Assembly: GCF_023516595.1 (NCBI RefSeq)
Contig: NZ_JAMGBG010000029.1
Coordinates: 124,001 to 188,000, forward strand
Direction of reading: 5' to 3'
Source: Streptomyces neyagawaensis
Lineage (GTDB): Bacteria; Actinomycetota; Actinomycetes; Streptomycetales; Streptomycetaceae
Length of the DNA: 64,000 nucleotides
Notes under the pieces: generated by a model
Told to the model about the DNA's origin: nothing
Databases searched by the model: none
What the model saw: the letters and a program-made list of their open reading frames with translations, nothing else
Shown here: piece by piece, positions 17,242 through 27,400 of the stretch
How the letters are laid out: each line of letters begins with the position of its first letter
How positions within the stretch are numbered: position 1 is the first letter of the stretch
Made by a program: the position numbers and the translations under genes

Positions 17242-18159
17242 CTAGTAACCGAGTTCCCGGTCGACCAGGCCGATCGGCTCAAGGCCGTTCGCCAGTCGAC
17301 GAATGTTGCGCCGGACCAGGTCGACGAAGGGTCCGAGTGCGTGATCCAGATCGCCCGCGCAGTGCGCGGTGATCACACAGGTGGGAAGGGACCACAGCGG
17401 GTGCTCCGGAGGAAGCGGCTCGGGGTCGGTGACGTCCAGGCCGGCGCCGGCAATCCACCCGGAGGTCAGCGCACGAACGAGGTCATCGGTGATGACAAGC
17501 CCGCCGCGCGCCACGTTCACCAGGCACGTGTCCCGACGCATGGACCTGAGCCTGACTGCGTCGATCAGCCCGGCGGTGTCCGCGGTCAGCGGCGCCGCGA
17601 GAAAGACCACACGGGCCTCGGGCAGCCATTCGTCGAGGCGATCGGGCGTGCCGACCTCGGCGCCCGCTATCGGGGCGCCGCCGCGGCACACCACCTTGGC
17701 GCGGACCCTGAACGGGCGCAGCAGTGCGAGCAGTGCCCGGGCAACCCCGCCGCCGCCCACCACGAGGACCTCGGCGTTCGTCAGCCCGATGGCGGGGCGC
17801 GGCAGCCACGTACCGGCTCTCACGGAGGCGGTTCCCTGACGCAGCACGGTCAGCGCGAGCATGAGGGCGTGTTCAGCCACCAGCTCGGACTGGACGCCCA
17901 CGGCCCGGCTCCAGCGGATCCGCTGATCCATGAGCGGCAGGTAGCTTTCGACGCCGGCGCTCGCCAGTTGAACCCAGCGCACCGACGGCGCGCACTCCAG
18001 TGCGGCTGCCAGCTCCGAGGGCTGCTCGCCGGTCCAGATCAAGCCCTGAGCCCGGGCCAGCGGAGCCAGGCGAACGCCTGAAGCATGCAGCGTTGTCATG
18101 AGATCGGCGGGCGCCGGTTGCGGAAGCACTGCCACGGGGAGGTCGGGAAGCATGGTCAC
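17242..18159 (-). CDS. D-isomer-specific 2-hydroxyacid dehydrogenase
   Basis: 305 residues, NAD(P)-dependent, interconverting 2-keto and D-2-hydroxy acids. The Rossmann motif VVGGGGVARAL lies at about 133-143. The catalytic Arg218 (NVARGG), Glu247 (DPEPLP) and His266 (TAHCAG) are all present, so the enzyme should be active. The GTG start at 18159 overlaps the stop of the A-PCP gene by four bases, implying translational coupling. Coupling to an adenylation domain that lacks Asp235 suggests that it makes the hydroxy-acid substrate. It could instead reduce glyoxylate or hydroxypyruvate formed by the class V aminotransferase in the same operon. Cytoplasmic. Confidence 0.85.
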   Translation of the reverse strand: MTMLPDLPVAVLPQPAPADLMTTLHASGVRLAPLARAQGLIWTGEQPSELAAALECAPSVRWVQLASAGVESYLPLMDQRIRWSRAVGVQSELVAEHALMLALTVLRQGTASVRAGTWLPRPAIGLTNAEVLVVGGGGVARALLALLRPFRVRAKVVCRGGAPIAGAEVGTPDRLDEWLPEARVVFLAAPLTADTAGLIDAVRLRSMRRDTCLVNVARGGLVITDDLVRALTSGWIAGAGLDVTDPEPLPPEHPLWSLPTCVITAHCAGDLDHALGPFVDLVRRNIRRLANGLEPIGLVDRELGY

Positions 18160-19994
18160 CAGCCACTGCCCGGCTTGCCCACCGCCGTGACGTCCGCCTT
18201 CGCCTCGGCCAGCGCTGCCACTCCGCGTACCGAATACGTGTCGAAGACCTCGCGGAAACCGAGGCTGATGCCCAAGTCTGTGCGGATCCAGCTGATCAGC
18301 CGCAACATGAACAGCGAATCCCCACCCAGGTCAAGCAGGTTGTCGAGCACACCGATCTCGTCGAGTCCCAGTAGCTCCGCCGCGGCGGCGCCGACGCGTC
18401 GCTCGATTTCACCTGTCGGCGGCACGAACTCGGTGGGCAGGTCGGGCCGACGCTTCGGCGGCTGCGGAAGCATCGCGTGGTCGATCTTCCGATGCGTCGT
18501 CAGCGGGAACTCGTCCAGCCGGATCAGCGCGGAAGGGATCAGATGGGCCGGCAGTTCGTCGGCGAGGAAGGAACGCAGCTCACCGACGCTCACCTTGTCC
18601 CGGTCAGCAGTCACGTAGCCGATCAGACGCCGCTCACCCGACGCGTCCTGCCCGGTCGTGACCAGGGCTTGACGCACCGCAGGGTGCCGGTCGAGCGCAG
18701 CCTCGATCTCGCCTGGTTCGACGCGATATCCACGTACCTTGACCTGCTGGTCGCCGCGTCCGAGGAATTGCAGGCGACCGTCGGGAAGACGGCGTACCCG
18801 ATCGCCGGTGCGGTACAACCTGGCCCCCGGAATCCCCGAGTAGCGGTCGGCGACGAACCTCTCCGCGGTGACGTCGGGTCTGCCCAGGTAACCGCGTGCC
18901 AGCGAGTCACCACCAATGAGCAGCTCGCCCTCGGCATCTGCGGGAACGAGTTCGAGCCGCTCGTCGACGACGAACATGCGGGTTCCGGCGATGGCATCGC
19001 CCATGGACAACACCCCGTCCTTGGGTGCTTGTCCGGGCGGCACGGTCCAGTACGACGCGGTCGCAGTGGTCTCGGTCGGCCCGTAGACGTGCACCAGCGG
19101 AAGGCGGAAGCGGTTCCACTGCTGGACCGCTTCGGGCATGGCGCGGTCTCCTCCCATGACGAGCAGGCGCAGCGACGGGGGCAGTGCCCCGCCGGTGTCC
19201 ACGAGGTGGCGAACCAGCACGTGCCAGTGCGCGGTCTGCATCTCCAGCAGCGTGACCTCGTGCGCGGTGAGGTAGTCGAGCAGGGCCTCCACCGGGGAGA
19301 GCGCAACCCGGTCGGCCGGGAACACGCTTGTCCCGCCCTGCACGAGTGGGGGGAACAGCTCCTCGAGTGAGGCGGAGAACGCGGAGGCGGCCAGCATCAG
19401 GTAGCGATCACGCGGCCCCATGCCGAACTCGGCACTCGCGGCGGCTGCGAGATTCGCCAGGCCGAGATGGGTGATCATGACGCCTTTGGGCGCTCCGGTG
19501 GAACCTGAGGTGTAGATGACGCAGGCCAGATCGTCCGGCGCGGCCGCGGGGGCGCCCGGGCGGGGAGGCAAGCGCCCCCGGTCCGGCGCAAGCGTCGTGA
19601 CAGGCAAGCTGGTTGGCGTCCCCTGCGCTCCTTGCGCTCCGTCCACGATGAGAATCTTGATACCGGAGTCCGCCGCGAGGAAACCCTTGCGCTGGTCGGG
19701 GTAGTCCGGGTCGATCGGCACGTACGCCGCTCGCGCACGCAGCACGCCGAGAATCGCGACAAGCAGGTCAGCGGAGTGACGCATCATCACGCCGACGCGA
19801 TCGCCGGGAAGCACTCCCATCTCCGCCAGGCGCGCCGCCATGTGCTCGGCTTCGGCGGCGAGTTCGGCGTACGTCAGCGCCCGCTGCGCATCCTCGGTGG
19901 CGGGGGCGTGCGGTGTCACCCTTGAGTGCTGCTCAAGCAGGTGCGGGATGAGCTTCGGCGCGTCGTTTCGCGCTGATTGAACGTCGGCGTTCAC
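18156..19994 (-). CDS. NRPS A-PCP didomain with Asp235 replaced by Ser
   Basis: 612 residues. The adenylation domain (about 15-515) has the core IYTSGSTGAPKG at 160 and A10 lysine at 503 in an unusual THRKIDHA context. The carrier domain has LGGDSL with Ser560. Aligned to GrsA, the pocket reads S207 A208 E211 E251 V279 G281 V303 A311 T312 K503. The first position, nearly always Asp in domains activating alpha-amino acids, is Ser. In known families this change goes with hydroxy, keto, aryl or other substrates lacking an alpha-amino group. The remainder of the code resembles that of the 14003-17215 module, so the two may be related by duplication. There is no C domain; the free-standing C protein could serve it. 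It is coupled at both ends by 4-bp overlaps. Confidence 0.9.
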   Translation of the reverse strand: MNADVQSARNDAPKLIPHLLEQHSRVTPHAPATEDAQRALTYAELAAEAEHMAARLAEMGVLPGDRVGVMMRHSADLLVAILGVLRARAAYVPIDPDYPDQRKGFLAADSGIKILIVDGAQGAQGTPTSLPVTTLAPDRGRLPPRPGAPAAAPDDLACVIYTSGSTGAPKGVMITHLGLANLAAAASAEFGMGPRDRYLMLAASAFSASLEELFPPLVQGGTSVFPADRVALSPVEALLDYLTAHEVTLLEMQTAHWHVLVRHLVDTGGALPPSLRLLVMGGDRAMPEAVQQWNRFRLPLVHVYGPTETTATASYWTVPPGQAPKDGVLSMGDAIAGTRMFVVDERLELVPADAEGELLIGGDSLARGYLGRPDVTAERFVADRYSGIPGARLYRTGDRVRRLPDGRLQFLGRGDQQVKVRGYRVEPGEIEAALDRHPAVRQALVTTGQDASGERRLIGYVTADRDKVSVGELRSFLADELPAHLIPSALIRLDEFPLTTHRKIDHAMLPQPPKRRPDLPTEFVPPTGEIERRVGAAAAELLGLDEIGVLDNLLDLGGDSLFMLRLISWIRTDLGISLGFREVFDTYSVRGVAALAEAKADVTAVGKPGSGW

Positions 19995-21196
19995 GCGGCA
20001 GACTCCTCAGGTTCGGGCGACGTGGACGTCAGGGGGCCTGCGGCGACGTCAACCTGCTCTGCCATCAGCTTCACGACGGGTGTGACGCCACTGCCCGGCA
20101 ACACCGGGGCGCCGAGGGCTGCCAACCCGGTCTCGAGCGCGGCCAGCGCGGTGACCAGGTCGAGCGGGTCGGCGTGGCCGCAGTGACCGATCCGTACCAC
20201 TTCGTCGGCCAGTTCCCCGTTGCCGGTGGTCAGCTGGACGCCTGTGTGCTCGACCACCGCGTCGACGAGAGCTTGCGCGCTTACTCCGGGCGGTGTGAAC
20301 GCGGCCGTCACGATGCCGTTGCGCGCCACTTCCGGGGTCAGCAGCCGGAGTCCGAGGCCGCGCAAGCCCGCTCTGGCCATCCGACCGAGCTCCGCATGCC
20401 GCCGGTGGCGCCGCTCCATGCCCTCAGCGAGTACCTGCTCGAGCGCCGCGGACAACTGGAGCAGCACGCCGACCGCCGGCGTCCAGGGGGTACGCGGGAT
20501 GGACTGGTTCAGGTTGTCACGCGTGATCGTCCAGTCGAAGTAGTACCGCAGATGCCTGGCCTTGGCGTGCCGGCGCCAGGCGCGCTCACTGACCGAGACG
20601 AAAGAGACCCCCGGCGGCGCCATCAGCGCCTTCTGACTCCCGCCGACCACGACGTCCAACCCCCACGCGTCGGCCTGCATTTCGCAGCCGCCGACCCCGG
20701 AGGCCGAGTCCACTATCGTCAGCACACCGCGGGTCGCGCGCCCGATGGCCTCAAGGTCGGTGACGACGCCTGTGGAGGTCTCGCAGTGCACGACGATCGC
20801 CGCGACGATGTGCGGGTCGGCCGCCAGGCAGGCTTCGACAGCTGCGGGGTCCGGCTCGCAACCCCATGCGACGTCGAGCACGACGGTCTCCAGGCCATAG
20901 GCGCGGCAGAGCTCCACCCAGCGCCTTCCAAAGGCACCGTTGTCCACCACGAGTACCTTGTCCCCTGGACTGAAGAGGTTTTGCACCGCGCTCTCGAACG
21001 CGCCGGTGGTGCTTGACGAGAAGATCAGCACGTCCCCCGCGGTACCGAGCACATGCCTGAGCCCGTCGATGATGCGTGTGAATATGCGTGCGAAGTCCGC
21101 GGTGCGCTCGTCGACCATGGGATGCGTCGCCGCCGCGATGACCGCGGGCGGCAGCGGGGTCGGACCGGGGATGGCCAATCTGTCCTTGTAAATCAT
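19991..21196 (-). CDS. Class V PLP aminotransferase (serine/alanine-glyoxylate type)
   Basis: 401 residues. The N-terminus IPGPTPLPPAV, the substrate loop IFSSSTTGAFESAVQNL, Asp163 (IVDSASGVGG) and the PLP lysine K189 (GGSQKALMAPPG) are characteristic of the serine-pyruvate/alanine-glyoxylate aminotransferase group. It would move an amino group between a small amino acid and a 2-keto acid. Its stop overlaps the start of the A-PCP gene, and the D-2-hydroxyacid dehydrogenase follows, so the trio may make and load one unusual acid. The tail after about residue 370 is extended and Pro/Glu-rich. The true substrate is unknown. Confidence 0.85.
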   Translation of the reverse strand: MIYKDRLAIPGPTPLPPAVIAAATHPMVDERTADFARIFTRIIDGLRHVLGTAGDVLIFSSSTTGAFESAVQNLFSPGDKVLVVDNGAFGRRWVELCRAYGLETVVLDVAWGCEPDPAAVEACLAADPHIVAAIVVHCETSTGVVTDLEAIGRATRGVLTIVDSASGVGGCEMQADAWGLDVVVGGSQKALMAPPGVSFVSVSERAWRRHAKARHLRYYFDWTITRDNLNQSIPRTPWTPAVGVLLQLSAALEQVLAEGMERRHRRHAELGRMARAGLRGLGLRLLTPEVARNGIVTAAFTPPGVSAQALVDAVVEHTGVQLTTGNGELADEVVRIGHCGHADPLDLVTALAALETGLAALGAPVLPGSGVTPVVKLMAEQVDVAAGPLTSTSPEPEESAA

Positions 21197-21262
21197 CTTC
21201 CTGATTCCTTCGTGCCGCGGTGGTCCGGCTTCGTCAAAGGCTCGTCTGCGGTCGAGTACCGC

Positions 21263-22603
21263 TCAGCTGACCGGCACCTCACTGCCGCTGTCCGGCACGT
21301 GCGGTTCGATGGCGGACTTGCGGAGCCCGGCATCGTCCGGCTCGTTCTGGACCTGTAGCTCTGGTTGCTCAACCCTGGCCAGGGCAAGGGCGAACAGTGC
21401 CGTACCCACCACCGCGACCACAGCACAGCCCACCAGCACCGGGCGCAGGCCGAACAGGATGCCCAGTGGGCCGGCCACGGCGAAGCCGACCGGCTGGGCG
21501 ATCTCCGAGGCCATCAGGTCGAAGGCGGCCACCCGGCCGAGTACCGCGCTCGGTACGGCTCGCTGCATGAGGGTCTGGAAGAACACTCCTTGCAGGCCGA
21601 TCGCACAGCCGGAGAGCAATGCGGCACCCGCCACCACCACCGTCGGCACGCCAGAGCCGAGGGCCAACGCCTCGAAGACGATCAGCGGTGGCAGCCACGC
21701 TATGAAGACCACCGGTCGCTTCGGCTTGATCCGCCCGGAGGTGAACTCCGCGCAGAGCACACCGATGGTCATGCAGGTGCCGATGACACCCCAAGCTGCG
21801 GCACCGCCCAGATGGGTGTCGGCCACCAACGGGCCGAGGACCGCGAGGGGAGCCAGCAGGACCAGCGAGAACAACGTCCACTGCAAGGTGAGCAGCCATA
21901 GCCAGGGGCGCATTCGAAACTCCCGCCAGCCTTGCTTCAGCTGCGTGAGCGTCCCGCCTTCGTGATCCGGCTCGACTTCGCCCCGGGCGGGGATCTTGGC
22001 GAATATGAGACAGAGAGTGATGAAAGCCATCAGCACGCTCTCCACCAGGAAAGCGGCTCCCGAACCGTACGCCGCCACGACCACTCCTGCCGTCGCAGGG
22101 GCCACCGTCCAAGCCAGCGAGGAAAAAGCGCCGACCAGCGCATTGGCCTCGTCCAGGTCTTCTTTCGCAACGACGTCCGGCATGATCGCCATGCTGGCCG
22201 GACCGAACAGCGCGTCAGCGCCGCCGTACACGACTGCCAGAGCGAAGAACCAGGCGAGGGTCGCAGTATCCGTGAGGAGTCCTATTGCCAAGGTCGCCGC
22301 TGCGGTCAGGCGTACGATCGACGAAACGATGAGCAACGGGGCACGCGGAAAGCGGTCCGCCGCGACGCCGGCAAACAGCGACAAGGCGAGCGAAACCGCC
22401 GCCTGAACTCCGAGGACAAGGCCGAGGTCACTCGCAGAACCGGTGGTGTGGAGGATACCGAAGCTCTCCGCGACCGGCAGGAAGCCGTTGGCCATGCTGG
22501 AGCCCAGCCGGGCGGCCAATAGGCAGGTGAAGTTTCGGTCGGTCAGCAGCCTTCTGCGTTTGCTTCGGCGTCCTTTTTTGTCGGAGACCTCTACATCGCT
22601 CAT
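21263..22603 (-). CDS. MFS transporter, probable peptide product exporter
   Basis: 446 residues with about 12 hydrophobic segments. The signature loop GVAADRFPRAPLLIVSSI between helices 2 and 3 marks the major facilitator superfamily, and the overall pattern resembles the enterobactin-exporter/MFS_3 (EntS-like) type. The N-terminal tail is strongly basic (KKGRRSKRRR). It sits inside the NRPS operon between MbtH and the aminotransferase, so export of, or self-protection against, the peptide is the obvious role. Confidence 0.85.
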   Translation of the reverse strand: MSDVEVSDKKGRRSKRRRLLTDRNFTCLLAARLGSSMANGFLPVAESFGILHTTGSASDLGLVLGVQAAVSLALSLFAGVAADRFPRAPLLIVSSIVRLTAAATLAIGLLTDTATLAWFFALAVVYGGADALFGPASMAIMPDVVAKEDLDEANALVGAFSSLAWTVAPATAGVVVAAYGSGAAFLVESVLMAFITLCLIFAKIPARGEVEPDHEGGTLTQLKQGWREFRMRPWLWLLTLQWTLFSLVLLAPLAVLGPLVADTHLGGAAAWGVIGTCMTIGVLCAEFTSGRIKPKRPVVFIAWLPPLIVFEALALGSGVPTVVVAGAALLSGCAIGLQGVFFQTLMQRAVPSAVLGRVAAFDLMASEIAQPVGFAVAGPLGILFGLRPVLVGCAVVAVVGTALFALALARVEQPELQVQNEPDDAGLRKSAIEPHVPDSGSEVPVS

Positions 22604-22703
22604 TGCGTCTCTTTCCGCGCGTGCTGGTTTCAGGTCCCGGCACGAGGGCTAGGTGATGGTTTCTCCGGGTCCAGTCGGGCGGCGGTGCCACGCCGACGGG
22701 CCC

Positions 22704-22913
22704 TCAAGAGGTTGTCGCCTCGACCAGGGACTTGGGCCGCATGTCCGTCCAGTTCCGTTTCACGTACTCCAGGCAGTCCTCTCGCCCGGCTTCGCCGTGT
22801 ACTACGGTCCAGCCCTTGGGCACAGTGATGGCGGCGGGCCACAACGAGTGCTGTCCCTCAGCATTGACCAGCACCAGGTACACGCCGTCTTGGTCCTCGA
22901 ATGGATTCGCCAC
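22704..22913 (-). CDS. MbtH-like NRPS chaperone
   Basis: 69 residues. MANPFEDQDGVYLVLVNAEG, QHSLWP, VPKGWTVVHG and a C-terminal NWTDMRP show the invariant residues of MbtH proteins, including the three conserved tryptophans. These bind adenylation domains and raise their activity or solubility. I prefer the GTG at 22913, which has GGGAG eight bases upstream; a GTG three codons earlier is also open. It is the only MbtH in the window and presumably serves the four A domains nearby. Confidence 0.93.
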   Translation of the reverse strand: MANPFEDQDGVYLVLVNAEGQHSLWPAAITVPKGWTVVHGEAGREDCLEYVKRNWTDMRPKSLVEATTS

Positions 22914-23000
22914 TGCTTTCACTCCCGTACGTAAGTAGTCGTCATTCGTCAGCGGCCGCGCAACTCGATATGCGTGCCGAATTCATGGGTAATAGGGAAC

Positions 23001-24404
23001 CTATGCAACCCGCAGCACATCGACTGTGCTGATCGGAGCATCCGGGTCCGCGGCAAGAGCGGCCAGCATCCGCCGGTAACCGTCGGCCACGTGCTGTGCG
23101 GTCTCCCGTTCGAACATGTCGAGCTGGTACTCCAGGAACGCATCCATCCCAGCCGGCTCCTTGTTCGGGCCGAAGTTCTCCCGCAGACTCAACGCCAAGT
23201 CGAACATGGAGCTGCCACCGTCTATGTCCAATGGCACGTCGGTCAATCCGTCGAACTCGAGCCCGGCGTCGGTGTTGTTCTCCAGGGTGAACATGACCTG
23301 GAAAAGCGGGTGACGGGTCCGCGAGCGGGCCGGATTGAGTTCCCTGACCAGGCGATCGAAGGGGATGTCCTGGTTGTCGTAGGCATCAAGGGCGACGGCC
23401 TGGACCCGCTTGACCAGGTCTCGCAGACTCGGGTCGCCGGAGACGTCAACGCGGAACACCAGCATATTGACGAAGTACCCGACGAGATCGGTCAGCGCAT
23501 CATCCACGCGGCCGGCCACGGGTGAGCCGATCGGAATGTCGGTGCCCGCACCGAGCTTGCTCAGCAGCGCCGCAAACCCGGCCTGCAACACCATGAACAT
23601 GGTCGCGTTCTCGGTGCGGGCGACCTCGGTCAGTGCCGTGTGCAGATCGGCGTCCAGGGTGAACTCGATCGCGCCCCCGGCGAAGTCGGACATCGCCGGG
23701 CGCGGGTGATCCACCGGCAACCGCAGTTCCTGGGGAATGCCGTCGAGCACCGAACGCCAGTGCGTGAGCTGTCTCGACGCCAGGCTGTCCGGGTCCTCCT
23801 CGCGGCCCAGCAACCGCCTCTGCCAGAGCGCGTAGTCGGCGTACTGGACAGGCAGCGGCGGCAGATTCGGCTCGGCACCACGGCGCCGCGCCGCATAGGC
23901 CCGGGCGAGGTCTCGGGTGAGCGGCCCCAACGACCAGCCATCGCTGACGATGTGGTGCATCGACAGCAGCAGCACGTGCTCCTGCGGCCCTAGTGCGAAC
24001 AGCCATGCCCGAAGGGGTAGGTCGTGCACAAGGTCGAACGGGCGTTCCGAGGCCTCGTACAACGCCTCATACAGCCCTTCCTCGGCAAGCTCCTCGTACT
24101 CCAGTCTCACCACGCATTCCGAGACGTCCAGAACAACCTGTTGCGGCTCGCCCTCACCGTCCCGGATCACCGTGCGAAGCGATTCATGTCGCTGCACGAC
24201 GTCTCGCAGTGCCTCTTCCAGGGCTGTTCTGTCCAGCTGCCCCGTCAGCCGCGAAGCGAGCTGCATGGTGTACATCGAACTGCCCGGATTCATCTGATGG
24301 ATGAACCACAGTCCGAGCTGTCCGAACGACAGAGGGATCATGACTGGTCCCACATTGAGATCCTCACTGCTCTGTGCGGGCCCACCCGACCGCGCGGAAG
24401 TCAT
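23001..24404 (-). CDS. Free-standing NRPS condensation domain
   Basis: 467 residues consisting of one C domain with no A or PCP. The active site MHHIVSDGWS has the catalytic His at 151, and PLSFGQLGLWF (C1) and GYFVNMLVFR (C5-like) are intact, so it should be catalytic. I start at 24404 (MTSARSGGPAQSS), 17 bp after the upstream NRPS stop; the Met in VMIPLSFGQLG is an alternative. A separate C domain can supply a missing condensation step, for example for the A-PCP lacking one, or act as a release or ester-forming catalyst. An intact HHxxxDG argues against an epimerase or a dead domain. Confidence 0.9.
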   Translation of the reverse strand: MTSARSGGPAQSSEDLNVGPVMIPLSFGQLGLWFIHQMNPGSSMYTMQLASRLTGQLDRTALEEALRDVVQRHESLRTVIRDGEGEPQQVVLDVSECVVRLEYEELAEEGLYEALYEASERPFDLVHDLPLRAWLFALGPQEHVLLLSMHHIVSDGWSLGPLTRDLARAYAARRRGAEPNLPPLPVQYADYALWQRRLLGREEDPDSLASRQLTHWRSVLDGIPQELRLPVDHPRPAMSDFAGGAIEFTLDADLHTALTEVARTENATMFMVLQAGFAALLSKLGAGTDIPIGSPVAGRVDDALTDLVGYFVNMLVFRVDVSGDPSLRDLVKRVQAVALDAYDNQDIPFDRLVRELNPARSRTRHPLFQVMFTLENNTDAGLEFDGLTDVPLDIDGGSSMFDLALSLRENFGPNKEPAGMDAFLEYQLDMFERETAQHVADGYRRMLAALAADPDAPISTVDVLRVA

Positions 24405-24421
24405 CCGCCGCCCGCCGTGGG

Positions 24422-27400
24422 TCAGCGGACCATCGGGAGGAGTGCCGGCCGGGTGATGACGGCGATCCGACCAGAGTCGATCTGCGCCGCGAGCAACGCC
24501 GCGGTAGGCGCCTGGAACAGGGTCTTGATACCGATCTCCACACCCATGACACTGCGGATCCGGCTCAGCAGACGCACCGCGTGCAGAGACTGGCCGCCGA
24601 GTTCGAAGAAGCTCTCGTCCACGCCGACCTCGGCGAGGTCCAGCACTTCGCCGATCAGCTTGCACAGTTGCTGCTCGCGCGCGGTGCCCGGGCCGCGATC
24701 GGTGACAGACGCACGATCATCCGGAGCGGGCAGGTTACGCCGGTCCACCTTCCCGCTCGTGGTCAACGGCAGGTTCTGCAAGCGCACCACGGCGGACGGG
24801 ACCATGTAACCGGGCAACTGTGCCGCGGCGTGGACGAGGATCTCCTCGTTGGGCGCCTGGGCCACTACGTAGGCGACGACTTGCCGCAGCCCCGGCCTGT
24901 CTTCGCGTACCACGACGGCGGTCTGTTCCACATCTGGGTGCGCTGCGATCACGTTCTCGATCTCGCCGAGCTCGATCCGGAAGCCGTTCATCTTGATCTG
25001 GTCGTCCCGGCGCCCGACGAACTCAAGAGTCCCGTCGTCACGCCAGCGGGCCCGATCTCCGGTGCGGTACATCCGCCCCCCGGCCGGACCGAAGGGACAG
25101 GCGACGAAGCCGGCCGCAGTGAGGTCGGGTCGGCCGAGATATCCGCGGGCCAGCCCAGCGCCGGCAAGGTACAGCTCGCCCGCCACGCCCACCGGCAGCG
25201 GCCGCAGGCCCTCGTCCAGGACGAAGATCTGGGTGCCGGCGATCGGTCGGCCGATGGGTGGCGGTTCGTTCCCCGTCAGCGGGCCGATCAGCGTCGCGCA
25301 CACCGTGGCCTCGGTGGGCCCGTAAGCGTTGAACATGCTGCAACGCCCGGACCAGCGTGCGGCGAGGTCGGCGGTCAGGCTTTCCCCGGCGACCACGATG
25401 GTCAGGTCCGCGGGCAGATCCTCGTCGGGGGAGAGCGAGGCGAGCACCGAGGGCGGCAGGGTTACGTGCGTCACGGTCTCTCGGACGAGCACTGCTTCGA
25501 ACGAACCCCCGACGAAGTCGTGAAGACCCGGGACGAACACCGCCGTAGCGCCGCTGAGCAGGGCCATACAGAGCTCCGAGACGGAGGCGTCGAAACTTGG
25601 ACTGGCGAATTGCAGGACCCTGCTGTCGGACCGTACGCCGAATGCCTCGATCTGCGCCCCGGAGAGCCCGGCGAGGCCCTCGTGCGTGACCGACACGCCC
25701 TTCGGTGTCCCGGTCGAACCGGAGGTGTAAATGACGTATGCCGGGTGCGCGAGGGTGAGTGGGTGCGACCGCTGTGCGTCGGAGACGTTCGATGCGTCCG
25801 CGTCCGCCTCCCGCCCGGTCTGCTGTTCGTCGAGGACCAGGATCGGCGTCGTCCAGGGCTGGGCCGTGGCGCCGGCGGCATCGGTCAGCAGCAGGGCGGG
25901 ACGCGCGTCGCCGACGATGTACTCGAGTCGCTTGGTCGGATAGGCCGGGTCGAGCGGTAGGAACGCGGCACCCGCCTTGCTGATCGCGAGGATGGCCAGG
26001 ACGAGGAGCGGGCCGCTGGGCAACGCAACCCCCACCAGCTTCTCGGGTCCCATTCCGCGGGCAATCAGAGCTCTGGCAAGCCGGTTGGCCCGCTCGTTGA
26101 GTTGTCGGTAGCTCCACCGCAATGCGCCGCAGGAGACCGCGCATGCGTCGGGGCGCCGCGCGACCTGGGCCTCGAAGAGCGAGGGGAGGACGACGGGATC
26201 GAATGATGCGCCGTCTCCGCTCTGCTGCCTTACCAGCAGAGCGTGCTCCTCCTCTGAGGCCATTGGAATCTCGCACAGCGGTCGGTTCGGCGAGCGGAGC
26301 GCGTTGGCGAGGAAGGTGGTGTAGTGCGATGCGATGCGGCGGATCGTCTCCGGCGCGAACAGGTCGGTCGCGTACTCGATTTCCGCTTCGAGTCGGCCGT
26401 CCTGCTCAACCACCTCGATACTCAGGTCGAGTTTGGCGGCGGTGCGCGGCGGCGGTGCGGCGCCCTCGATCGTCAGTCCCGCGACGCGTATGGACTCCTC
26501 AAGCCCCTCGTCGTAGACGAACGCCGTCTGGAACAGCGGATTGCGGCTCGGGTCGCGTGGCGGACGAAGTCGCTCGATGACCTTCTCGATCGGCGCTTCC
26601 TGATGGGCGAGACCCTCGATGGAAGCCCGGCGTGTCTGGTTGACCAGGCCGTGAAAGGTCTGATCGCGCTCTGGGCGTACCCGGAGGGGCACGACATTGA
26701 CGAACATGCCGATCATTTCCTCGGTGCCGGGCTCGGTCCGACCGGCCATGGGGGTACCCACCAGCAGGTCCTCTTGGCCTGCGTAGCGGCCGAGAACGGC
26801 AGCCCAGCCGGCGAGCATGACCGCGTAGGGGGTGACGCTCCAGCGGCGGGCCGCCGCCGCGAGTTCGTCGCGCAGCGAAGCCGGCAAGGTGAAGGAGTGA
26901 CTGGCGCCATGGAAGCTCATGCGCGCGGGACGCCGGTAGTCGGTGGGCAGTTCAAGTGCGAAGGACGCGTCCCTGAGCTGGGTGCACCAGTGCTCGACCT
27001 GACTGTCCAACAGGCCCTCGTCGAGCGAGCGACGTTGTGCGACGGCGTACTGCCCGTAGGCGAAAGGCAGCACGGGGAGCCCGGGTGTGCGGCCCTCGGC
27101 CCCCGCGGCAAGAAGTTCGGCAAGCTCCTGGACCAACACGCCGGCCGAGACTCCGTCGAAGACCAGGTGATGTATGTCCACCAGCAGGCGGTGGTCCGCG
27201 GGACCAAGGCGGTACAAGCCGAACCGCACGAGCGGCCCATGCAAGAGGTCGAACGGAGCTGCCGTCGCGGCGCTCACGTGCTCAGCGATCTCCTGCTCCG
27301 AGGCCGCGTCCTGTGGATCAAGTCTTACGGGGTGTGCGGGGACGACGACGAACCGGGGCGAGCCAGACGCGTTGGACACCACGGAGTGCAGCACCTCGTG

